This document shows, one piece after another, positions 1 through 3,884 of a DNA stretch of 8,963 bases. Within the stretch, counting starts at the first letter, position 1; each line of letters starts with the position of its first letter. Source of the DNA: Spirochaeta sp. UBA2779. GTDB lineage: Bacteria > Spirochaetota > Spirochaetia > DSM-2461. The notes under the pieces are model-generated. The model saw only the letters and a list, made by a program, of their open reading frames with translations. It was not told where the DNA came from and made no database searches. The DNA lies in NCBI GenBank assembly GCA_002352375.1, contig DEIH01000215.1, forward strand, positions 1 to 8,963, read 5' to 3'. The translations under genes were made by a program, and so were the position numbers.

Positions 1-122
1 TAATCATACCAGTTTACGTCCGTTTTTTGGCATTTGGTAGATTTCCAGACACACCTCAAAGGTGACTGCTCATAATCGATATGTGCAAGTTTTAGGCAAC
101 CCATGACACTTTAAATATAGCC

Positions 123-180
123 TCTTTTTCTTTTAATTGAAGGCTTTACAGAGGTTTGTTTTCAGCTAAAAGAAAAAAGA
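123..180. repeat. A/T-rich inverted repeat at the 3' end of the membrane protein gene
   Basis: Left arm 123-135 (TCTTTTTCTTTTA) is complementary to right arm 167-180 (TAAAAGAAAAAAGA) apart from one extra A. About 31 bases separate the arms. The right arm lies inside the last codons of the minus-strand gene ending at 162, the left arm just beyond its stop. It could fold at the 3' end of that mRNA, but there is no GC-rich stem and no classical terminator form. Chance pairing of A- and T-runs is possible. Confidence 0.3.
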
Positions 181-461
181 TTAAAACAGTCGAAGTAGGA
201 TAAAAGCTGCACGGCAAAGCCTATTATCAATAACAAAAAACCTCTTTTATCTAGTTTTGAGGTTTTGCTCATTGTATCATCAAAATCAGTGAGTTTGCTG
301 TCTTCGATTCCATGGTCTTGCCAGAACCCTACTGTTGATGCCACCTCCTTAAGTAAAGAAGCTATTTTACTGAGTGCTTTCTGACTATCTGACCAGATTA
401 ATGCGGTGCCGATTATGCTTATGACAAGCCCTGACAGGCCTATAATGCTAGTTGTTTCCAT
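162..461 (-). CDS. Small two-helix membrane protein, function unknown
   Basis: I do not recognise this 99-residue protein. It has two clear hydrophobic segments, about residues 6-23 (IIGLSGLVISIIGTALIW) and 73-91 (starting RGFLLLIIGFAVQLL). A polar stretch of roughly 50 residues (24-72), rich in Ser, Lys and Asp, joins them. With two helices both ends should lie on the same side of the inner membrane. The ATG at 461 is preceded, on the minus strand, by a good Bacteroidota promoter (482-512) that places the transcript start near 475, which supports this start. The gene is transcribed away from the structured region to its right and stands alone in the window. Its base composition is AT-rich compared with the integrase/primase block. 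Small membrane proteins of this kind can be accessory proteins of mobile elements, but nothing in the sequence shows a role. The hydrophobic pattern and promoter make a real gene likely. Confidence 0.6.
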   Translation of the reverse strand: METTSIIGLSGLVISIIGTALIWSDSQKALSKIASLLKEVASTVGFWQDHGIEDSKLTDFDDTMSKTSKLDKRGFLLLIIGFAVQLLSYFDCFNLFSFS

Positions 462-481
462 TCCATTATTTGTTGATAAAG

Positions 482-512
482 CAAAATACCGCTTTTACAA
501 CGGTGATACAAA
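482..512 (-). promoter_or_regulatory. Bacteroidota-type promoter for the 99-aa membrane protein
   Basis: On the minus strand a -33 box TTTG (plus 509-512) and a -7 box TATTTTG (plus 482-488) are separated by 20 bases. This is close to the TTTG-N19-21-TAnnTTTG form known for the primary sigma factor of Bacteroidota; the -7 box is one T short of consensus. The predicted transcript would start near 475, about 14 bases before the ATG at 461. Confidence 0.5.
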
Positions 513-539
513 CCTTTTCCTAACTCCCTGCCGCCGTCC

Positions 540-659
540 CTTCTGTTGTTTTGCCTGGCCACCGCCATTTGCAGCACATTGTAAAGCCACACTGGCCAGT
601 GCGGAACCTAATGCTTTCCAAAGAGCTGCAAAAGCTCCCACACGCAAAACAACCCGAAG
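540..659. repeat. Long interrupted hairpin, about 120 bases
   Basis: Nested complementary arms share one axis: CTTC 540-543 with GAAG 656-659; GTTGTTTTGC 545-554 with GCAAAACAAC 644-653; TTTGCAGC 568-575 with GCTGCAAA 625-632; TTG-T-AAAGC 579-587 with GCTTT-C-CAA 613-621. The tip is the perfect palindrome CACTGGCCAGTG at 590-601. About 34 base pairs are possible. There are no G-T pairs, so the fold does not say which strand, or whether RNA or DNA, is the functional form. Confidence 0.6.
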
Positions 660-725
660 CTATTTTACATAATGGGACATTGCTAGGCGCAACACATAGC
701 TAGGGGTAGATCATTTAATTGGGGA

Positions 726-818
726 GGATCCTGGAGTTGGTGTGCCAAGTACTTTGCAGGGTTGGCCTAGAATGCGCACTATGCAAAATATCCCCTCCAG
801 CTGACCCGCCGGGGATCC
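726..818 (+). other. Possible three-way junction within the candidate RNA
   Basis: CTGGAG 731-736 pairs with CTCCAG 795-800 and encloses two local hairpins: TTGG 737-740 with CCAA 745-748, and TTTGCA 753-758 with TGCAAA 782-787. Outside, GGATCC at 726-731 can pair with GGATCC at 813-818. A competing pairing, ATCCCC 790-795 with GGGGAT 811-816, would exclude the CTCCAG arm. Each helix is short; the support is the consistent nesting. Confidence 0.35.
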
Positions 819-821
819 CTG

Positions 822-847
822 CTTACCTCATATCTCTTGAGGCTAAG
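822..847 (+). other. Stem-loop within the candidate RNA
   Basis: CTTACCTCA (822-830) pairs with TGAGG-c-TAAG (838-847): nine base pairs with one bulged C at 843, closing the seven-base loop TATCTCT. Confidence 0.4.
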
Positions 848-850
848 ATA

Positions 851-900
851 GGCTCCGTATTGCTTTCAGTGCAAAAGACTACGGCATAACCCGCAGAGCC
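851..900 (+). other. Nested stem-loop within the candidate RNA
   Basis: An outer stem GGCTC 851-855 / GAGCC 896-900 encloses CGTA 856-859 / TACG 880-883 and TTGC 860-863 / GCAA 871-874, with the loop TTTCAGT. Unpaired AAGAC at 875-879 forms a one-sided bulge. All arms pair without mismatch. Confidence 0.4.
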
Positions 901-930
901 AGGTCCACCGGCCCCTTATTCCGTTTCCTT

Positions 931-945
931 TTGCTTGAGAAGCAA
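931..945 (+). other. Perfect six-base-pair hairpin with GAG loop
   Basis: TTGCTT (931-936) and AAGCAA (940-945) are exact complements around a three-base loop. It lies inside a weaker outer pairing, AGG-CACC (901-909) with GGTG-CCT (960-966). Confidence 0.4.
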
Positions 946-1062
946 TACTACCCCGGATGGGTGCCTAAGAGATCTGATTAAGCAGCAATATAGATAGCGG
1001 CCACTTTACACCTGGGCTTACTGCTTTGGCTTAGGCCACCAGAAGCCGTGCGGGTGGACAGT

Positions 1063-1103
1063 GTCAAGGCTCCGCCGCCGGCGGACTATTGCATGGCCTT
1101 GAC
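1063..1103. other. Two-tier GC-rich hairpin
   Basis: The outer stem GTCAAGGC (1063-1070) pairs exactly with GCCTTGAC (1096-1103). Directly stacked inside it, TCCGCC (1071-1076) pairs with GGCGGA (1080-1085) around the loop GCC. The remaining bases 1086-1095 form a one-sided bulge. Fourteen uninterrupted base pairs on the 5' side make this one of the most stable local folds in the window. Confidence 0.55.
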
Positions 1104-1176
1104 TGCGCGATGGCGGAGGGCTACCTTGGCCGAAGACAAAGTGGTAAGACCCATCAACCTGGCAAGGACCACCGGT

Positions 1177-1341
1177 GCGCTGGCCGTGGGGCAATGGCAC
1201 CATAATGACTGTGTATGTACCGCCTCATGGATTTTGTGGGGATCTCAGTTAAAAAGAAAAACTCAGGTTTACTGGGAGTGGCCACTAACACAGGCGGTGG
1301 AACATACATTCACATTATGTGCTGTTGCTTCGGGCTGCAGC
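1177..1341 (+). other. Long imperfect helix, about 42 bp, with plus-strand G-U polarity
   Basis: Pairs in order: 1177-1178 with 1340-1341; 1181-1185 with 1333-1337; 1187-1199 with 1320-1332; CATAATG 1201-1207 with CATTATG 1313-1319; GTGTATGT 1211-1218 with 1302-1309; ACCGCCT 1219-1225 with AGGCGGT 1292-1298. Interruptions are small: single bulges at 1186 and 1200, a 3x3 internal loop (1208-1210 / 1310-1312) and the bulge GGA 1299-1301. Eight oppositions are G-T (U1181-G1337, G1182-U1336, U1187-G1332, G1189-U1330, G1190-U1329, U1195-G1324, G1196-U1323, G1211-U1309); they pair in a plus-strand RNA and would be A-C mismatches on the minus strand. The apical part 1226-1291 contains CTCAGT 1244-1249 / ACT-gg-GAG 1271-1278 and the palindrome AGTGGCCACT. 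Confidence 0.6.
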
Positions 1342-1347
1342 TTTTTT
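1333..1347 (+). terminator. Possible intrinsic terminator end of the structured RNA
   Basis: The 3' arm of the long helix ends at about 1341 and is followed directly by TTTTTT at 1342-1347, the layout of a Rho-independent terminator on the plus strand. The base of the helix is imperfect (a 2x2 internal loop), so efficiency is uncertain. The same bases can pair instead with 1401-1415. Confidence 0.35.
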
Positions 1348-1415
1348 GGCGTGTCTTTTTGCCACCAGCGGCGCATCAGCAACTGCATAAAAGCATGACG
1401 AAAAAGCTGCTGCAG
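1335..1415. repeat. Inverted repeat between the structured region and the toxin gene
   Basis: CTGCAGCTTTTT (1335-1346) is complementary to AAAAAGC-tgc-TGCAG (1401-1415), giving twelve base pairs with a three-base bulge. It lies where plus-strand RNA and minus-strand operon would converge, 20 bases beyond the toxin stop. No T-run follows it on the minus strand, so it is not a standard terminator for the toxin operon. It competes with the base of the 1177-1341 helix for bases 1335-1341. Confidence 0.45.
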
Positions 1416-1434
1416 AAGGGCAGGGAGTGGAGAA

Positions 1435-1731
1435 CTAATAAACCAGTTTATCAGGATCCTGTCGGTTATCCCAGAAAAGAAGCAGTTGCAGTTCCTTTTT
1501 TCTTGGTCTTACTCGGTAGTACAGGGTGTTGTGTTTGGTAACAAAGCCTTTCCTGACATTCCTCTTTTTCCTGGATTCTTCGAAAATCTCAGGGTTTTGC
1601 TTGATCTGTTCCAGAAGATTATCGACCTCGTTAATGAAGTTTTGGATTTCTCTTTCCGTCCAGGCTTTTTCCAGGTGATCGAGGACTTTGAAGTATGTAT
1701 GCCTGGCCTTTGGTGTCCAGAAGATATCCAT
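1435..1731 (-). CDS. ParE/RelE-type toxin of a type II toxin-antitoxin pair
   Basis: This 98-residue basic protein has the layout of the ParE/RelE toxin superfamily: an N-terminal strand and helix (MDIFWTPKARHTYFKVLDHL), a second helix ending in LLEQIKQNPEIFEES, and a C-terminal sheet with RKGFVTKHNTLYYRVRP and LQLLLFWDNRQDPDKL. The KHN.LYYR and FWDNRQDP blocks are typical of Bacteroidota members. RelE relatives cleave mRNA on the ribosome, while ParE relatives poison gyrase; the sequence does not settle which applies. Its ATG shares one base with the antitoxin stop (TAATG), which implies translational coupling. It is the last gene of the minus-strand block behind the recombinases, which suggests an addiction role for the element. 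No promoter of its own is visible. Confidence 0.85.
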   Translation of the reverse strand: MDIFWTPKARHTYFKVLDHLEKAWTEREIQNFINEVDNLLEQIKQNPEIFEESRKKRNVRKGFVTKHNTLYYRVRPRKKELQLLLFWDNRQDPDKLVY

Positions 1732-1970
1732 TAGTCCAGGTTGTATTTTGCCCGGACTTCTTTCATCACCTCGGCATGGGGTATCAGCTGACCATTGTCT
1801 GCTTCAGCAATGCTTTCTTCGATAGCCTTTTTTTCAGCCTCGCTGATTTCATCCCACCAGTCGGCACCCTTCTCTTTCTTGAAGACAGCCTCCACCTTCG
1901 CCAGAACAGTGGGTTTTTCCGTGTTCAGGATAAGTTGGACCAGTTCTAGTTTTTTTGCCTGTAGGTTCAT
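1731..1970 (-). CDS. Antitoxin of the type II toxin-antitoxin pair
   Basis: A 79-residue acidic, mostly helical protein encoded immediately upstream of the toxin and overlapping it by one base. The N-terminal half (MNLQAKKLELVQLILNT, then VLAKVEAVFKKEK) resembles the short antitoxins that accompany ParE/RelE toxins in Bacteroidota. The C-terminal part (WWDEISEAEKKAIEES...IPHAEVMKEVRAKY) looks like the segment that wraps the toxin. No helix-turn-helix or ribbon-helix-helix domain is obvious, so autoregulation is not evident. Three in-frame starts exist: ATG 1970, ATG 1982 and TTG 1994. I prefer 1970 because MNLQAKKLELV matches the usual start of such antitoxins, and because a possible -7 box at 1992-1999 would leave no leader for 1982. 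The gene begins 33 bases after the stop of the second recombinase, probably in the same transcript. Confidence 0.75.
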   Translation of the reverse strand: MNLQAKKLELVQLILNTEKPTVLAKVEAVFKKEKGADWWDEISEAEKKAIEESIAEADNGQLIPHAEVMKEVRAKYNLD

Positions 1971-1991
1971 GATTGCTTTCATTGCTCCATA

Positions 1992-1999
1992 CAAATTTA
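1992..1999 (-). promoter_or_regulatory. Possible -7 element for the toxin-antitoxin pair
   Basis: The minus strand reads TAAATTTG here, an exact TAnnTTTG match, 22 bases before the antitoxin ATG at 1970. No TTG box stands 19-21 bases upstream, so this may be chance. If real, the toxin-antitoxin pair can be transcribed separately from the recombinase block. Confidence 0.25.
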
Positions 2000-2003
2000 A
2001 CGA

Positions 2004-2984
2004 TTAATATCCACTAATGGTTTGATTTAAGGGGTGGAACTTTTCCAGCTTGCTCTGCAGATTGTCCAGGTTATTGAGCTGGTAACGCTCCGTTGAACTT
2101 ACATGCTTGTGCCCGGCCATGTACTGCACCTGGCGAAGATTATAGCTTTTCAGCCAGTGGGTGATCACACTGGCCCGGATTTGCTTTGGATGTAAAAGCT
2201 CCAGTAGTTTTTCCTGCACCTCCTTGAACAAGAAGTGCAGGCTGCTTTTAATATGCTCGCTGCCATTGATGCTGATTACAAGCTGCTCCTGGATTCTTTC
2301 CTGGTTTATCTGATCCGGCTTTCGGGCTGGTCTGGATTTGCCTATTTCCCGCATAATCTTCGGCCTGGTCCTGCTCAGATACTGGTGCAGCTCCAGGATC
2401 TGCGAAGGTTGTAACGGCAACACCCGGCCATTGCTTCGTCTGGTACCGGGGATGCGGATCTTGCCCTTGTCCAGGTTCACGTGTCCCACCTCCAATCGGC
2501 CCAGCTCCCCAGAGGTAATGCCCTGGTAGATCATCAGACCCAGGATCACCCTGTTACGTTTATCTTTGGCGGTTCTTTTGGGCCAACCACTGTAAAGATT
2601 CTCCAGGGACTGATAGGCGATAATGCCGGTGGGGACTTTTCTATGGATCCCACGTAAGTTCAGGTTCAGTGCCGGGTTCGATATCCCAGGATCCTGTTCC
2701 TTCAAATACTGGTAGTAGTTCCTGATGCAGCTTAACATCCGATTTATATGCTGCTTGCTCTTTTCCTCGAGGCGGCAGTGGTCGATAAAGCATAGCATAT
2801 CATTGTAGACCACCTGATCGCAAGGCAGGTGCTCACTTTCCAGCCAGGCAAGGTAGTACCCTGCATAATTCACCTTTTGTCGGATGGTTTTCGCATCATT
2901 GCCCAGCTCCTGCAGATGGACCTTGAAGCCCACAAGCCGGTCCCAGATCTCAGGAGCGAAGTTGTAATCAGGATTCCGGTTCAT
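2004..2984 (-). CDS. Divergent tyrosine recombinase lacking the first catalytic arginine (second of a tandem pair)
   Basis: A 326-residue phage-integrase-type recombinase. An N-terminal SAM-like core-binding domain (about residues 5-105, WDRLVGFKVHLQELGNDAKT...) precedes the catalytic domain. Motifs, numbered from ATG 2984: GITSGEL near 155-161, where families normally have G-L-R-x-x-E-L, so the first arginine is Thr157; KQIRAS, where the H of H-x-x-R is Lys267 and the arginine is Arg270; GH at 291-292; and the nucleophile Tyr301 in STERYQ. Two of the usual active-site positions are therefore changed while Tyr, Arg II and the GH histidine remain. From memory, Bacteroidota have relatives with G-x-T-x-x-E-L at this site, so the change may be a family trait rather than decay. 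ATG 2984 overlaps the upstream recombinase by 17 bases; a TTG at 3017 would extend it by 11 residues. The overlap predicts coupled translation and perhaps a heteromeric recombinase. Confidence 0.85.
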   Translation of the reverse strand: MNRNPDYNFAPEIWDRLVGFKVHLQELGNDAKTIRQKVNYAGYYLAWLESEHLPCDQVVYNDMLCFIDHCRLEEKSKQHINRMLSCIRNYYQYLKEQDPGISNPALNLNLRGIHRKVPTGIIAYQSLENLYSGWPKRTAKDKRNRVILGLMIYQGITSGELGRLEVGHVNLDKGKIRIPGTRRSNGRVLPLQPSQILELHQYLSRTRPKIMREIGKSRPARKPDQINQERIQEQLVISINGSEHIKSSLHFLFKEVQEKLLELLHPKQIRASVITHWLKSYNLRQVQYMAGHKHVSSTERYQLNNLDNLQSKLEKFHPLNQTISGY

Positions 2985-3870
2985 GGGCGATGTGGGTATA
3001 AATCTGGGTGGATTCAAGGGAGCTGTGCCCCAGGAACTGACTAACCTCCTCCAGAGCCATGCCTGACTGTAATAGATGGGTGGCGATGGAGTGCCGAAGG
3101 ATATGCAGGCCCACCTCCTTTTGTATTCCGGCCACCTTAGCCAGCATTTGAACCCTGGCGATAAGCTGGTTGCCGCATAGCCGTTTTACCTGCATGCTTA
3201 AGAATAAAGCCTCATGCCTGGTATGTTTAAAGCTCAGTATTTTTTTTCTGGCCACCTGGATGTATTCCGTCAGATCATCCGCTACCTGCCCGGTCAGGGG
3301 TACATATCGCTCCCGGTAGTTCTTGCCCTTTCTGACATGGATCAGTTTTTCTTTTAACTGAACATCTGATACGTTCAGTGCTTCTCCTTCACTTCTTCTC
3401 AGGCCACATCCGTAATAGATTCCCAGGATGGCCCTATCACGGATTCCAAGTAGTGCAGCATGTACATCCCTTGTCGTTCCGCATGCCTTGTACATGGCCT
3501 GTACCTCAGATCTTGTAAGGATGATTTTTGGTTTTGCTGTAATGGTCCTTCGCTGCAGATCGATTTCAATAACCCCTTTGCCACTCTCCTGAAGATACCT
3601 GCTAAAGCGTTTCAGGGCATTAATGTTGCTGTTGATGTAGTTATCCGACAGACTGCCTGGCTTTCGTTTGTTGGTCCGTTTCTGTAGGTGATTGTAGTAA
3701 GCCCTGATTACCTTACCATCGATCTGAGAGATTTCTTTTACCGGTGTAAGTTTCAGCCACAGATAGAAGTCCCGAACGTAGTTAACTGATCCGTATACTG
3801 TGCTGTCTGCATACCCCATGGCCACCAGCCACCTCTCAAAGCCTTCGATAACTATGATGGATATCTCCAT
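2968..3870 (-). CDS. XerC/XerD-like tyrosine recombinase (first of a tandem pair)
   Basis: A 300-residue recombinase of normal XerC/D length with a complete active site. The N-terminal core-binding domain spans about residues 5-95 (EGFERWLVAMGYADST...). In the catalytic domain Arg158 lies in GCGLRRSEGEAL, the beta-hairpin lysine is Lys181 or Lys183 in RKGKNYRERYVPL, His256-x-x-Arg259 lies in HILRHSIATHLL, Gly281-His282 in FLGHSS, and the nucleophile Tyr291 in STQIYTH. The enzyme should cut and rejoin DNA at a specific site through a 3'-phosphotyrosine bond. The ATG at 3870 lies 14 bases after the primase stop, and the 3' end overlaps the second recombinase, so the three genes form one operon. 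This member is expected to be the catalytically competent one. It could serve integration and excision of the element or resolution of dimers; an element-specific role is more likely given the neighbours. Confidence 0.92.
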   Translation of the reverse strand: MEISIIVIEGFERWLVAMGYADSTVYGSVNYVRDFYLWLKLTPVKEISQIDGKVIRAYYNHLQKRTNKRKPGSLSDNYINSNINALKRFSRYLQESGKGVIEIDLQRRTITAKPKIILTRSEVQAMYKACGTTRDVHAALLGIRDRAILGIYYGCGLRRSEGEALNVSDVQLKEKLIHVRKGKNYRERYVPLTGQVADDLTEYIQVARKKILSFKHTRHEALFLSMQVKRLCGNQLIARVQMLAKVAGIQKEVGLHILRHSIATHLLQSGMALEEVSQFLGHSSLESTQIYTHIAHEPES

Positions 3871-3884
3871 TACGATGGATTTTT

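Larger units (their letters stand above)
540..1347 (+). ncRNA. Candidate large structured non-coding RNA, unknown family
   Basis: This stretch of about 800 bases has no convincing protein gene, yet it is full of nested complementary segments. From left to right: a long hairpin 540-659, a possible three-way junction 731-800, hairpins 822-847, 851-900 and 931-945, a two-tier hairpin 1063-1103, and a helix of about 42 bp spanning 1177-1341. That last helix contains eight G-T oppositions, which pair as G-U only if the plus strand is the RNA, and it is followed by TTTTTT at 1342-1347. This suggests a plus-strand transcript ending near 1347, convergent with the toxin gene that ends at 1435. I could not find a clear promoter. 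I see no tmRNA, RNase P, group I or group II intron signature. Known giant bacterial RNAs such as GOLLD and ROOL are also found with mobile elements, but I cannot assign this one to any family. Alternatively the hairpins act as folded DNA, for example recombination sites for the neighbouring recombinases. Confidence 0.45.

Noticed and set aside
1..161. Small hairpin CACCT-caa-AGGTG (52-64) and other short matches
   Set aside because: Five base pairs in an otherwise unremarkable AT-rich flank are expected by chance; I see no gene or signal here.
123..180. Intrinsic terminator for the membrane protein gene
   Set aside because: The inverted repeat consists of A- and T-runs, its loop is about 31 bases, and no GC-rich stem with a T-tract is present.
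540..659. Integron attC site
   Set aside because: The long hairpin form fits, but the outer arms (GTTGTTT...AAACAAC) do not match the GTTRRRY / RYYYAAC core sites, and the recombinases do not look like IntI.
406..672. Plus-strand open frame of 88 codons
   Set aside because: It is antisense to the start of the 99-aa membrane protein and its promoter, then runs through the 540-659 hairpin. No promoter or family features.
540..1347. Group I or group II intron, tmRNA or RNase P RNA
   Set aside because: I found no domain V-like hairpin or maturase, no paired P7 core, no tRNA-like ends with a tag frame and no RNase P consensus boxes. This is reading by eye; a covariance-model search would be decisive.
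1048..1398. Plus-strand open frame of 116 codons (and a 61-codon frame at 1018-1203 on the minus strand) in the structured region
   Set aside because: Composition is unlike a folded protein, several other frames are open over the same GC-rich stretch, and the bases are better explained by the extensive complementary helices.
2985..3017. TTG start extending the second recombinase by 11 residues
   Set aside because: The ATG at 2984 gives a normal N-terminus, and the extension lies inside the end of the upstream recombinase gene. It remains possible.
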